The notes under the pieces were generated by a model that saw only the letters and a program-made list of their open reading frames with translations, was not told where the DNA came from and ran no database searches. Shown piece by piece: positions 8,794 to 17,601 of a stretch of 64,000 nucleotides of DNA (within the stretch, counting starts at the first letter, position 1; every line of letters starts with the position of its first letter). The DNA lies in contig NZ_JAUSOO010000073.1 of the NCBI RefSeq assembly GCF_030656115.1, positions 62,001 to 126,000 of the forward strand, written 5' to 3'. Position numbers and translations under genes: made by a program. Source of the DNA: Hydrogenophaga sp. (lineage in GTDB: Bacteria; Pseudomonadota; Gammaproteobacteria; Burkholderiales; Burkholderiaceae_C).

Positions 8794-9936
8794 ATGAACA
8801 AGGCACCGACAAAAGCCCTGGGCCGAACGGTCTGCGCGCTTGCGCTGGCGCTGTTGCAAACCACGGCCCTGGCGGCCGACATCGTCATCAGCCAGTTGGC
8901 CCCGCTGACCGGGGTGCTGGCCAGCACCGGCAAACAGATGGTGCTGGGCGGTCAGATCTACTTCAGCCATATCAACGACACCGGCGGCGTGCATGGCCAG
9001 AAAATCCGGGTGCTGGTTGCTGACGATGGCTACAAGGTGGAAGAAACCGTGCGGTTGACCCGGGAGGCGCTGGCCAACCCGGCGGTGGTGGCGCTGTACG
9101 GTTTTGCCGGCACGTCGAATGTGGGCAAGCTGCTGACCGATGGCGTGCTCAATCAGGGCGGTGCGGCCCTGGTGGCGCCGTACACCGGCGGCGAGCCGCT
9201 GCGCAGCCCGTTCAACCCCTGGATCTTTCACGTGCGTGCCGGCTACGCCGACGAAACCGAGCACATGGTGCAGCAGGCCACGACCCTGGGCATGACGCGT
9301 ATTGCCGTGATGTACCAGGACGACGGTTTTGGCAAGGCCGGGCTTGAGGGTGTGCAAAAAGCGCTGGCCAAACGCAAGCTCACGCTGTCGGTTGCCGCAC
9401 CGTATGAACGCAACACCGACAACGTGGACGAGGCCGTCAAGCTGGTAAAGGCCTCGGATGCCCAGGCGGTGATCATGATCTCGGTGAACCGGCCGACGTC
9501 GGCCTTCATCAAGCGTTACCGGGAAGCCGGCGGCGGTGCCCAGCTGTACAACATCTCTGTGGTGGACCCGGCCGAAATCGTCAGGCTGGCCGGGCTGAAG
9601 AACGCGCATGGACTCGGGGTCAGCCAGGTGGTGCCTTACCCCTTCACGCCCAACCTGCCGGTGGTTCGCGAATACCAAGCCCTGCTCAAGAAGTATGCGC
9701 CGGGGGAGTTGGTCAACTACACCAGCTTCGAGCAGTTCCTTGGTGCCAAGGTGCTGGTGGAAGGCCTGCGACGCGCCGGCCCCCAACCGACCCGCGCGCA
9801 AGTGGTGAAGGCGCTGGAGAGCATGGGGCGCTTCGACCTGGGTGGCACGTTGGTCGGTTACTCCGCTGATAACCGGGTGGGTTCGCGTTATGTGGAGGTC
9901 ACCGTCATCGGCAGCAGCGGCCGGCTGCTGAAATAA
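8794..9936 (+). CDS. Periplasmic ABC-type substrate-binding protein, branched-chain amino acid (Peripla_BP_6) family
   Basis: 380 residues with a Sec signal peptide (hydrophobic core about 12-25, cleavage near ALA-AD at 28). The mature start DIVISQLAPLTGVLASTGKQ and the following INDTGGVHGQKI are typical of LivJ/urea/amide-type binding proteins; full length fits. No permease or ATPase gene accompanies it, so it either serves a transporter encoded elsewhere or acts as a sensor. It converges with a PAS-LuxR regulator 12 bases away, which may be coincidence or functional linkage. ATG is preceded by GAAGGACAAGC, a good ribosome site. Ligand cannot be predicted from sequence alone. Confidence 0.85.
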   Translation: MNKAPTKALGRTVCALALALLQTTALAADIVISQLAPLTGVLASTGKQMVLGGQIYFSHINDTGGVHGQKIRVLVADDGYKVEETVRLTREALANPAVVALYGFAGTSNVGKLLTDGVLNQGGAALVAPYTGGEPLRSPFNPWIFHVRAGYADETEHMVQQATTLGMTRIAVMYQDDGFGKAGLEGVQKALAKRKLTLSVAAPYERNTDNVDEAVKLVKASDAQAVIMISVNRPTSAFIKRYREAGGGAQLYNISVVDPAEIVRLAGLKNAHGLGVSQVVPYPFTPNLPVVREYQALLKKYAPGELVNYTSFEQFLGAKVLVEGLRRAGPQPTRAQVVKALESMGRFDLGGTLVGYSADNRVGSRYVEVTVIGSSGRLLK

Positions 9937-9948
9937 ACCTTCGGCCGA

Positions 9949-10521
9949 TCAGGCCCGGCCCAGCAGGCGCGCCACCAGATCGCCATGGGTGGCCGCTTCG
10001 TATTTTTTCATCAGCCGGCCCCGGTGGGCCTCAACCGTGCGCGGGCTGATGCCCAGCACCCGTGCGATCTGCTTGCTGGTTGAGCCGGTCACCAGGTGTT
10101 GGGCGATCTCGCGCTCGCGCAGGGTCAGACTGGTGGTGACCGGGCGACGCGCCGAAATGTCCTCAAACATCCACACGGCGCAGGCGAAGGGGTCCGCGCG
10201 GTCGAGCGCACGCCCGGCCACATGGCACCAGAACAGCGAGCCGTCACGGCGGCGCATGATGCGCTCGTCGCAGTAGACGCCTTTTTCCTGCATGACGGGC
10301 AGGCCGAGGTTGCCGATGTGCGTGAACTCCTCCATCGACGGGTACAGCGGCGCCAGCGGCTGACCCAGCAACTCGTCGATCTCGTAGCCAAACTGGCGTG
10401 CGAAGGTCTCGTTGCAGAGTTCCAGGACCCGTTGGCGCGAAACGCACATGCCGACTGGCGCCAGGTTGAAGGCCAGTTGCAGGGTGTGCCATGTTTCCGG
10501 GGGGGCGTGGGGGGTGCTCAT
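9949..10521 (-). CDS. PAS domain-LuxR-type HTH transcriptional regulator
   Basis: 190 residues: one PAS domain (about 12-122; NLAPVGMCVS, MRRRDGSLFWCHVAGRALD, WMFEDISARR) then a LuxR/GerE helix-turn-helix (about 130-185; TLREREIAQHLVTGSTSKQI, SPRTVEAHRGRLMKKY). There is no receiver domain, so the PAS domain should be the sensor, in the cytoplasm. Similar short PAS-LuxR proteins in beta-proteobacteria regulate neighbouring oxidation or transport genes; the target here is unknown. Convergent with the binding-protein gene. Confidence 0.85.
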   Translation of the reverse strand: MSTPHAPPETWHTLQLAFNLAPVGMCVSRQRVLELCNETFARQFGYEIDELLGQPLAPLYPSMEEFTHIGNLGLPVMQEKGVYCDERIMRRRDGSLFWCHVAGRALDRADPFACAVWMFEDISARRPVTTSLTLREREIAQHLVTGSTSKQIARVLGISPRTVEAHRGRLMKKYEAATHGDLVARLLGRA

Positions 10522-10857
10522 GCGAATCGATTGTGGAGGAGCGTCCGGCTTTGGCCATTAGCGAATACGTGTAAGGTGCCTGCGGTCGCTGCTGCAGTGC
10601 GGCCCGCGGGACGGCCCGCTCCGGCTGGCGGGGCTGAGGTGAGGGGGTGATGAGGGGCTGAGCGTCTTTCGTCCATGCCCGCTCACCACCCCACAACGCA
10701 CCCGCCGGCGTTGCAAAGGCGCTTCACTGGCCCGGGCTGGGGCGGTGCTTTGCGCCTTGATCGGGCACGTTAAACGCCCAGCTTCTGAGCCGCGTTTCAG
10801 AGGGAGGGGCTTGTGCGCTTCTCGGACTGCAATGGCGAAGTTCTTTCGTTCGTCTGC
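10522..10857. other. Gene-free stretch before the pst operon
   Basis: Between the PAS-LuxR start and the pst regulatory region I see no open frame with credible protein character, no RNA gene and no strong hairpin. It presumably contains the leftward promoter of the PAS-LuxR gene near its right-hand neighbour bases. Confidence 0.5.
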
Positions 10858-10881
10858 GCTTGACCGCTTGATTGCTTGACC
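10858..10881. repeat. Three tandem 8-base repeats upstream of the Pho box
   Basis: GCTTGACC, GCTTGATT and GCTTGACC follow each other without a gap, ending 39 bases before the Pho box. Tandem short units at this distance could bind a second regulator of the pst operon; nothing proves it. Confidence 0.45.
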
Positions 10882-10920
10882 GTTGGGCGCTGGGGTGCGC
10901 CGTTGCCGGCGGGTGTTTTT

Positions 10921-10954
10921 GCGTCATACCTTTGACACGTCGGGTACTTACAGT
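10921..10954 (+). promoter_or_regulatory. PhoB-dependent promoter (Pho box and -10) of the pst operon
   Basis: GCGTCAT, ACCT, TTGACAC (10921-10938) matches the 7-4-7 Pho-box layout CTGTCAT-N4-CTGTCAC with 5 of 7 bases in each direct repeat. A -10-like TACAGT (10949-10954) starts 10 bases after the box, the spacing expected when the Pho box replaces the -35. It lies about 60 bases before pstS. Confidence 0.6.
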
Positions 10955-11012
10955 GAGAAAAGCGGCTTGAACTTCAAGCGTTTCATTCTTGTAACCGACT
11001 GGAGAAAATCTG

Positions 11013-11993
11013 ATGAAACTGAAAAAACTCGTGGCGCTGATGGGCGTTGCTTCGATGGGGTTCGTGGCTCACGGGGCATTTGCACAGGCCGTTCAGGTCG
11101 ATCCAGCGTTGCCCACCTACCAAAAGGCGGCGGGCGTGTCTGGCAACTTCACCAGCGTGGGCTCGGACACGCTGAACAACCTCATGACCCTGTGGGCCGA
11201 GGAGTACAAGCGCCTCTACCCCAACGTCAACATCCAGATCCAGGGTGCCGGTTCTTCGACCGCTCCCCCAGCCCTGACCGAAGGCGCCTCCAACTTCGGC
11301 CCCATGAGCCGTCTGATGACCGCTCGCGAAGTGGAAAGTTTCGAGAAGAAGCACGGCTACAAGCCTTACGCGGTGGGTGTGGCCATCGACGCATTGGCCG
11401 TGTATGTGAACAAGGACAACCCCATTCCCGGCTTGAGCCTCCAGGAAGTGGACGCCGTGATGTCGGTGGGCCGCAAGTGCGGCTTTCCCACCGACATCAC
11501 CAAGTGGGGCCAGGTTGGCATGACCGGTGAATGGGCCAACCGCGACATCGCCATGTACGGACGCAATTCGGTCTCGGGTACGTACGGTTTCTACAAAGAC
11601 GTGGCGCTGTGCAAGGGCGATTTCAAGCGCAACCTCGCCGAACAGCCGGGTTCGGCCTCGGTGGTGCAAAGCGTGGCCACCCAGATCGGTGCCATTGGCT
11701 ACTCCGGTATTGGCTACAAAACTTCCGGTGTGCGCGCCATTCCGCTCTCGCTGAAAAAAGGCCAGCCATTCGTTGAGCCCGATGCCCAGCACGCCATCGA
11801 CGGCAGCTACCCGCTGGCCCGTGTGCTCTATGTGTATGTGAACAAGAAACCCAACCAGCCGCTGAACCCGCTTGAGCGCGAGTTCTTCAAAATGGTGCTG
11901 TCCAAGCAGGGCCAGGCAGTTGTGATCAAGGACGGGTTTGTGCCCATGCCAGCCGCCATGGCCAGCAAGATCGTCGCCGATCTGACCAAGTAA
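11013..11993 (+). CDS. pstS: Phosphate-binding periplasmic protein PstS
   Basis: 326 residues with a Sec signal peptide ([17 protein letters not shown]..., cleavage near AFA-QA at about 25). [11 protein letters not shown] and [14 protein letters not shown] form the phosphate-binding loops of PstS-type proteins, and the [14 protein letters not shown] segment (about 184-197) is the third anion-binding loop. First gene of the pst operon, directly behind the Pho box, with GGAGAAAATCTG as ribosome site. Binds phosphate in the periplasm and delivers it to PstCA. Family assignment is sure; which of several PstS subfamilies was not tested. Confidence 0.95.
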   Translation: MKLKKLVALMGVASMGFVAHGAFAQAVQVDPALPTYQKAAGVSGNFTSVGSDTLNNLMTLWAEEYKRLYPNVNIQIQGAGSSTAPPALTEGASNFGPMSRLMTAREVESFEKKHGYKPYAVGVAIDALAVYVNKDNPIPGLSLQEVDAVMSVGRKCGFPTDITKWGQVGMTGEWANRDIAMYGRNSVSGTYGFYKDVALCKGDFKRNLAEQPGSASVVQSVATQIGAIGYSGIGYKTSGVRAIPLSLKKGQPFVEPDAQHAIDGSYPLARVLYVYVNKKPNQPLNPLEREFFKMVLSKQGQAVVIKDGFVPMPAAMASKIVADLTK

Positions 11994-12068
11994 ACCGTTC
12001 AACACGTTGCTTCTCGCGCCGGACCAGGTCCTGCGCGCGCAGCAGCGCACTTCTTCAGGACAACGATC

Positions 12069-12665
12069 ATGAAACACACACTTCAACTGGCATCGCTGTC
12101 GGTGGCGACCCTGGCGGCTTTGGTCATCTCCGGTTGCGCGGCACCGTCGGCGGCTCCGACGGCCGCAGCGCCGAAGGCGGCTCCGGCCAGCACCGCGGCA
12201 GAGCCGACAGAAGCCAAGGAGTTTTTCTCGGTGCTGAAAGATGGGCGAATTTACGCCTTCGGCGACACCAGGAACTACTTTGATTTCCTCGCGCACGGCG
12301 AGGTGACGCTGACCCGCACCAAGATCGGCACCGGCCCCGGCGGTGCCACCGTGGTGTACGGCATCACCAGCGACGATGTGAAGGCCAACAAGCCCAGCAT
12401 GGGCGAGCGCATCTTGGAAGCCAAGTTGCCCGCTGCCCCCAACTTCCATGGCGAGGTGTTCAAGGACGGCCGCTTCTACGTGTTCCCCGAACTCAAGGAC
12501 ATGATGCCTTTCATTGCCTTCGGCGAAGTGCCTTACTCGTTCACCGACATCGGTGCCGGGCCCAATGGCGAGACGCTGGTCTGGGTGATGAACAGCACGA
12601 GCATCAAGACGGGTCGCCCGGTGGCCACGATGGAGCGTTTCAAGGCGCTTCGCGCAGCCAAGTAA
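12069..12665 (+). CDS. Lipoprotein with two tandem copies of a novel ~55-residue domain, in the pst operon
   Basis: 198 residues; lipobox VISG-Cys23, then an Ala/Pro-rich linker to about 48. The rest is a duplication with a 75-residue period: copy 1 at about 51-105 and copy 2 at about 126-180 share KDGR(I/F)Y(A/V)F (57-64 / 132-139), (L/I)A-x-GEV (74-79 / 149-154) and IG-x-GP-x-G (86-92 / 161-167). I do not recognise the family. It is carried as a membrane-anchored periplasmic protein between pstS and pstC, so a role in phosphate uptake or sensing is a fair inference, but no catalytic motif is visible. Confidence 0.75.
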   Translation: MKHTLQLASLSVATLAALVISGCAAPSAAPTAAAPKAAPASTAAEPTEAKEFFSVLKDGRIYAFGDTRNYFDFLAHGEVTLTRTKIGTGPGGATVVYGITSDDVKANKPSMGERILEAKLPAAPNFHGEVFKDGRFYVFPELKDMMPFIAFGEVPYSFTDIGAGPNGETLVWVMNSTSIKTGRPVATMERFKALRAAK

Positions 12666-12683
12666 AGCCACAACAAGAAGAGG

Positions 12684-12715
12684 AGGCGGGCAGGACGAGT
12701 CATCGCTGCCCGCCT
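12684..12715. terminator. Intra-operon hairpin between the lipoprotein gene and pstC
   Basis: AGGCGGGCAG (12684-12693) pairs perfectly with CTGCCCGCCT (12706-12715) over a 12-base loop and is followed by TGTCGTTCGT. A 10-base GC stem inside an operon suggests partial termination or mRNA-end protection, giving more pstS-lipoprotein than permease transcript. The tail is only weakly U-rich, so full termination is unlikely. Confidence 0.5.
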
Positions 12716-12743
12716 TGTCGTTCGTGACGTCAGGATCTCCAAG

Positions 12744-15011
12744 ATGACAACAGTTGCCAACACAAAAAGCAGCACCGCAAAGAGCGTGGACCTCGCCATG
12801 GGGCGCAGGTTGTTCAGCGACAAGGTGTTCAAGCAGGTTATGACGGCGGGAGGGATCGGCGTCATCGTGGCGGTCTCGGCCATCTTTTTCTATCTCGCCA
12901 GCGTGGTGGTGCCGCTTTTTCTGCCACCCAGTATTGAGCACCAGGCCAAGTTTGCTTCGCCGGGCCTGGCCAGCCAGACAACGGCCGCCTTTACGGCAGA
13001 AGAGCAGCGCGAAATCGGCGTGCGAATTGGTGACCAGGGTGCGATCAGTTTTTTCGCTTTCGACACCGGCACCGTGCTGTCTGAAACACCGCTGGCATTG
13101 CCCGAAGGGGTGACGGTCACGAGCTTTTCCAAGGGCGACGAAAGCACCTATGCGGCTGCTTTCGGCCTTTCCGACGGTCGCGCCATGTTGGCCAAATTCG
13201 GCTTCGAGGTCACCTTTCCCGATGGCAAGCGCAGCATTCGGCCGCTGATTGAGTACCCGCTGGGTGAAGAGCCGGTGCAGATCGACACGCAAGGCAAGGC
13301 CTTGGTTCGCCTCGCTGTGCAGCAGTCGGATGCGGGTTCAACCCTTGCCGCTGTCACGGAAGACGGACGCCTCTTGCTGTCGGCGGTTGTCACGACCACC
13401 AACCGCATGACAGGTGAGACCAAGAGCGAGATCCAGCAGTCCGAGATCGCATCGGTTCCGCCCCAGATCGGGCAGATCCTGATCGAATCCAAGCAGCGTG
13501 AGATGTACGTGCTGTCTGGCGAGCGGGAGCTGGTGCGCTACGGCATCACCGACAAGTCGGCTCCTGTGCGCATCGAATCGGTTCTGCTCGTGCCGCCGGG
13601 TGAGAAGGTCACCCAAATGACCATGCTCAGTGGTGGCCACTCCATTGTGGTGGGCACCGACAAAGGCAACCTGTCCCAATGGTTCCTGGTGCGCAAGGAG
13701 GGCATCGACTTCGTGCTCACGCGCATTCGCGAGTTCCCCGCCATGCGCGGTTCGGTGACGGCGCTGGCGCCGGAGTTTTTCCGCAAGGGCTTCATCGTGG
13801 GGGACAGCACGGGCACCCTGGGAAGCTACTTCGCCACCTCCAATCGGCTGCTTTTCACCGAGAAACTGTCCGACAAGCCGTTGACCGTGTTGGCCGTTCC
13901 TCCGCGAGGCAATGGCTATCTGGCCAAGGATGCCGATGGCAGCGTTTACTCGGCCAAGGTCGTCAACCACTACCCGGAAGTCTCCTTCAGTTCCATCTGG
14001 CAAAAAGTCTGGTACGAGAACTACGAAGACCCCGACTATGTGTGGCAATCGTCAGCGGCCAACGCGGACTTTGAGCCCAAGTTCAGCCTCGCACCGCTGA
14101 CCTACGGCACCTTGAAGGCGGCCACCTACGCCATGTTGGTTGCGGTGCCGCTGGCACTGCTGGGCGCCATTTTTACGGCTTACTTCATGTCGCCCAGGAT
14201 GCGCACGGTGGTCAAGCCAACCATCGAGGTCATGGAGGCCTTGCCGACCGTGATTTTGGGGTTTCTGGCCGGCCTCTGGCTGGCACCCTTTGTGGAAAAC
14301 AACTTGGCCGGTGTGCTGATCTCGATCGTGTTCCTGCCGGCCGGGTTCGTGTTGGCGGCCTACCTCTTTCACCTCTTGCCGGTGGCCCTGCGATCGCGTG
14401 TGCCCCCGGGTTGGGAGGCCGCCATGCTGTTGCCCGTCCTGATCCTGATGTTCTGGTTTTTCTTTCAGATCGGCCATCCCATCGAAGCGGTCTTCTTTGG
14501 TGGCGACATGCCCAACTGGCTGAGCAACGAGATGGGTATTGGCTATGAACAGCGCAACTCGCTGGTGGTGGGTATTGCCATGGGCTTTGCCGTGACGCCC
14601 ACTATTTTCTCCATCGCCGAAGACGCGGTCTTTTCCGTTCCCAAGCACCTGACTTCGGGCTCTCTGGCTTTGGGGGCAACGCCCTGGCAGACCTTGTTGG
14701 GTGTGGTGCTTCTGACGGCCAGCCCAGGCATCTTTTCGGCCGTCATGATCGGGCTCGGGCGCGCCGTGGGCGAAACCATGATTGTGCTGATGGCGACCGG
14801 CAACACCGCCGTGATGGACTTCAGCCTGTTCAGCGGCTTTCGCACCTTGTCGGCCAACATCGGCGTAGAAATGCCGGAAGCCGGGGTGGGTGAAACCCAT
14901 TACCGACTGCTGTTCCTGTCGGCGCTGGTTCTTTTTGGTTTCACTTTTGTCGTCAACACGGCCGCCGAAATCGTGCGGCAGCGCTTGCGCGAAAAGTACA
15001 GCTCTATCTGA
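12744..15011 (+). CDS. pstC: Phosphate ABC transporter permease PstC, long form
   Basis: 755 residues against about 320 for E. coli PstC. After one membrane helix (about 36-58) comes a ~380-residue extracytoplasmic insert (about 60-440) rich in short beta-strand patterns (GFIVGDSTGTLGSYF, LAVPPRGNGYLAKD), suggestive of a beta-propeller-like fold. The C-terminal third is the usual permease with helices from about 455 and the EAA-loop signature around SLALGATPWQTLLGVVL, followed by GRAVGETMIVLMATGN, strongly PstC-like. Long PstC proteins are known in gamma- and beta-proteobacteria. Works with PstA, PstB and PstS in the inner membrane. Confidence 0.93.
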   Translation: MTTVANTKSSTAKSVDLAMGRRLFSDKVFKQVMTAGGIGVIVAVSAIFFYLASVVVPLFLPPSIEHQAKFASPGLASQTTAAFTAEEQREIGVRIGDQGAISFFAFDTGTVLSETPLALPEGVTVTSFSKGDESTYAAAFGLSDGRAMLAKFGFEVTFPDGKRSIRPLIEYPLGEEPVQIDTQGKALVRLAVQQSDAGSTLAAVTEDGRLLLSAVVTTTNRMTGETKSEIQQSEIASVPPQIGQILIESKQREMYVLSGERELVRYGITDKSAPVRIESVLLVPPGEKVTQMTMLSGGHSIVVGTDKGNLSQWFLVRKEGIDFVLTRIREFPAMRGSVTALAPEFFRKGFIVGDSTGTLGSYFATSNRLLFTEKLSDKPLTVLAVPPRGNGYLAKDADGSVYSAKVVNHYPEVSFSSIWQKVWYENYEDPDYVWQSSAANADFEPKFSLAPLTYGTLKAATYAMLVAVPLALLGAIFTAYFMSPRMRTVVKPTIEVMEALPTVILGFLAGLWLAPFVENNLAGVLISIVFLPAGFVLAAYLFHLLPVALRSRVPPGWEAAMLLPVLILMFWFFFQIGHPIEAVFFGGDMPNWLSNEMGIGYEQRNSLVVGIAMGFAVTPTIFSIAEDAVFSVPKHLTSGSLALGATPWQTLLGVVLLTASPGIFSAVMIGLGRAVGETMIVLMATGNTAVMDFSLFSGFRTLSANIGVEMPEAGVGETHYRLLFLSALVLFGFTFVVNTAAEIVRQRLREKYSSI

Positions 15012-15021
15012 AGGACACCCC

Positions 15022-16677
15022 ATGAAAGAATGGTTCAAATCGGGTTCGCCCTGGATCTGGCTTACCGCTGGCGCGGTCGCACTCAGTCTGTTGATGGTCG
15101 CGGGTGTTCTCTCGCTCACCGCTTTGCGGGGGCTGGGCCATTTCTGGCCCAAGGCCGTGGTCGAGATGAAGTTCGAGGAAAAGGACGGTTCGAAGATTCG
15201 CCTGATTGGCGAAATCCGGGAGCAGGAGGAGGTGTCGCTGCGCCGTCTCACCGAGTCTGGTTTCAAGATCGAGACCAAAGACCTTTTCGTCACGCGTGTT
15301 TTGCTCAAGATGGGCAACCGGGACGTGACGGGCGTCGACTTCCGCTGGTTCCCCGAGCCCTTGCTCACCGAGCGCGCCTACCCCAAAGACCTGCTGGTCA
15401 TTGAGCGCCGCGAGTGGGGCAATTTCTATGGTCACCTCACAGCTGTCAAAGAGGGCGATCAGGTGGTCGCGGCAGGCGAAGCCGCCTGGCCAGAGCTGCA
15501 GAAACGGTTTAAACGTGCCAACGATCTCTTCAACCAGATTTACCGCATTGAAAAGAACGACATCGGCGACGTGAACTACCGTATCGAGAAGCTGCGACTG
15601 GAAGAACGGCGCGCGCAGTTGGGCGGGCGGCTCACCGAAGCGCTCAAGGCGCGGCTCGCTCAACAGCGCGAAGCGCTCAATACCGAATTTGCCGGCCTGC
15701 AGGACAAGCTCCAGGTGCTTCGCACCGAGATTGGTCGGGACTCGGTGGTGGGTGAGGTGATGGACGGGCAGATGAAAGAGGTGAAGCTCGCTCTCATCGC
15801 CGATGTGTACCGCCCCAATGACATGGGCATGCTGGCCAAGACAGGCCACTATTTCAAAAAGTTGGGTGAGTTTCTGAAGGACGACCCACGCGAAGCCAAC
15901 ACGGAGGGCGGTATCTTTCCGGCCATTTTCGGCACGGTGCTGATGGTGCTCATGATGTCCGTGATCGTCACGCCGTTCGGCATCATGGCCGCCGTCTACA
16001 TGCGCGAATACGCCAAGCAGGGCCCGCTGATCCGCATCATCCGCATTTCGGTGAACAACCTGGCGGGTGTGCCTTCCATCGTCTACGGCGTATTCGGCCT
16101 GGGTTTCTTCGTTTATTTTCTCGGCGGCAACATCGACCAGCTCTTCTTCGCGGAAGCCTTGCCCGCACCCACCTTCGGTAGCCCGGGCATTCTCTGGGCG
16201 TCGTTGACACTGGCCATCCTGACCTTGCCCGTGGTGATTGTGTCCACGGAAGAAGGGCTCTCGCGGGTGCCCCGTTCGCTGCGCGAAGGCAGCCTGGCAC
16301 TGGGTGCCACCAAGGCCGAAACACTGTGGAAGACCGTGCTGCCCATGGCCAGTCCAGCCATGATGACGGGCTTGATTCTGGCTGTTGCGCGCGCCGCAGG
16401 CGAGGTGGCTCCCCTGATGTTGGTGGGCGTTGTGAAGCTTGCCCCCACCCTGCCGTTGGACGGCTACTTCCCCTATCTGCACCTGGAGCGCAAGTTCATG
16501 CATCTTGGCTTCCACATCTACGACGTCGGATTCCAGAGCCCCAACGTGGAAGCCGCACGGCCGCTGGTTTATGCCACCGCCTTGTTGTTGGTGGTCGTGA
16601 TCATGGTCCTCAACATCTTTGCCATTCGCCTGCGCAACAGCCTGCGCGAAAAGTTCCGCGGTCTTGAGTCGGTTTAA
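15022..16677 (+). CDS. pstA: Phosphate ABC transporter permease PstA, long form
   Basis: 551 residues against about 300 for E. coli PstA. A membrane helix at about 12-34 is followed by a periplasmic insert to about 300 containing a charged, probably coiled-coil stretch (about 165-250: RIEKLRLEERRAQL, EALKARLAQQREAL). The permease core follows, with GGIFPAIFGTVLMVLMM, VYMREYAK and the loop SLALGATKAETLWKTVLP, ending with the PstA-type VEAARPLVYATALLLV region. Start chosen at the ATG ten bases after the pstC stop, behind GAAGGACACCCC. PstC and PstA both carry enlarged periplasmic parts, so they may contact each other or the operon lipoprotein there. Confidence 0.93.
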   Translation: MKEWFKSGSPWIWLTAGAVALSLLMVAGVLSLTALRGLGHFWPKAVVEMKFEEKDGSKIRLIGEIREQEEVSLRRLTESGFKIETKDLFVTRVLLKMGNRDVTGVDFRWFPEPLLTERAYPKDLLVIERREWGNFYGHLTAVKEGDQVVAAGEAAWPELQKRFKRANDLFNQIYRIEKNDIGDVNYRIEKLRLEERRAQLGGRLTEALKARLAQQREALNTEFAGLQDKLQVLRTEIGRDSVVGEVMDGQMKEVKLALIADVYRPNDMGMLAKTGHYFKKLGEFLKDDPREANTEGGIFPAIFGTVLMVLMMSVIVTPFGIMAAVYMREYAKQGPLIRIIRISVNNLAGVPSIVYGVFGLGFFVYFLGGNIDQLFFAEALPAPTFGSPGILWASLTLAILTLPVVIVSTEEGLSRVPRSLREGSLALGATKAETLWKTVLPMASPAMMTGLILAVARAAGEVAPLMLVGVVKLAPTLPLDGYFPYLHLERKFMHLGFHIYDVGFQSPNVEAARPLVYATALLLVVVIMVLNIFAIRLRNSLREKFRGLESV

Positions 16678-16719
16678 CCGTTCCAGGCCACCGATTCAAA
16701 ACGTCTCCATTGCAAGCAG

Positions 16720-17568
16720 ATGACCACCATGAACTCCTCCGTTGATGTACTCCGCCCCAAGGTTCCTTCGCCAGCCAGCCGCGCATTCCCGCCGATCGTT
16801 CCATTGGCTGAGCAGGTGATGAGCATAGAGGTGAAGAACCTCAATTTGTTTTACGGTCCCAATCAAGCGCTCAAGAACGTGTCAATGGGCATTCCCAAGG
16901 GCAAGGTGGTTGCCTACATCGGTCCCAGCGGTTGCGGTAAGTCGACACTGTTGCGTTGTTTCAACCGCATGAACGACCTGGTGGACAATTGCCGCATCGA
17001 GGGTGAGATCGTCCACGAAGGACGCAATATTTATGAGCGCAACGTCAACGTGGCTCAGCTCCGCAGACGTGTTGGCATGGTGTTCCAGAAGCCCAATCCG
17101 TTTCCAAAGTCCATTTATGAGAACGTGGCGTACGGCCTTCGTTTGCTGGGGGTGCGTGACAAGGCGCAGCTGGACGATGCGGTAGAGAAATCGCTGAAGG
17201 GCGCCGCACTTTGGGACGAGGTGAAGGATCGACTGAGCACCAACGGTCTGAGTCTTTCGGGTGGACAGCAGCAGCGTCTGGTGATTGCCCGCGCCATTGC
17301 CCTGGAGCCCGATGTTCTGTTGCTGGACGAACCCTGCTCGGCGCTGGACCCGATTTCCACCGCGAAAGTGGAAGAGCTGTTGCACGAACTCAAGGCCAAG
17401 TTCACCATCGTGATGGTGACCCACAACATGCAGCAGGCCGCCCGTGTGTCGGACTACACGGCCTACATGTACCTGGGCGAGCTGATTGAATATGCCCCCA
17501 CCGATCAGATCTTCACCAACCCTTCGCGGTCGGAGACTGAAGACTACGTCACCGGCCGTTTCGGCTGA
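16720..17568 (+). CDS. pstB: Phosphate ABC transporter ATP-binding protein PstB
   Basis: 282 residues. Walker [10 protein letters not shown] (68-76), Q-loop at VFQKPNPFP, signature LSGGQQQR (about 179-186), Walker B VLLLDEP (199-205) and switch [13 protein letters not shown]. The [17 protein letters not shown] segment is diagnostic of PstB. The first ~33 residues precede the usual start ([13 protein letters not shown]), so a start at Met34 is possible; I keep the upstream ATG. Hydrolyses ATP on the cytoplasmic face to drive phosphate import. Confidence 0.96.
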   Translation: MTTMNSSVDVLRPKVPSPASRAFPPIVPLAEQVMSIEVKNLNLFYGPNQALKNVSMGIPKGKVVAYIGPSGCGKSTLLRCFNRMNDLVDNCRIEGEIVHEGRNIYERNVNVAQLRRRVGMVFQKPNPFPKSIYENVAYGLRLLGVRDKAQLDDAVEKSLKGAALWDEVKDRLSTNGLSLSGGQQQRLVIARAIALEPDVLLLDEPCSALDPISTAKVEELLHELKAKFTIVMVTHNMQQAARVSDYTAYMYLGELIEYAPTDQIFTNPSRSETEDYVTGRFG

Positions 17569-17601
17569 CGAAAACAGCGTTGAAGGTAACCAGGAACCGC
17601 C

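Noticed and set aside
10983..13292. 769-codon open frame on the - strand
   Set aside because: Antisense to pstS, the lipoprotein gene and pstC; the + strand genes are certain.
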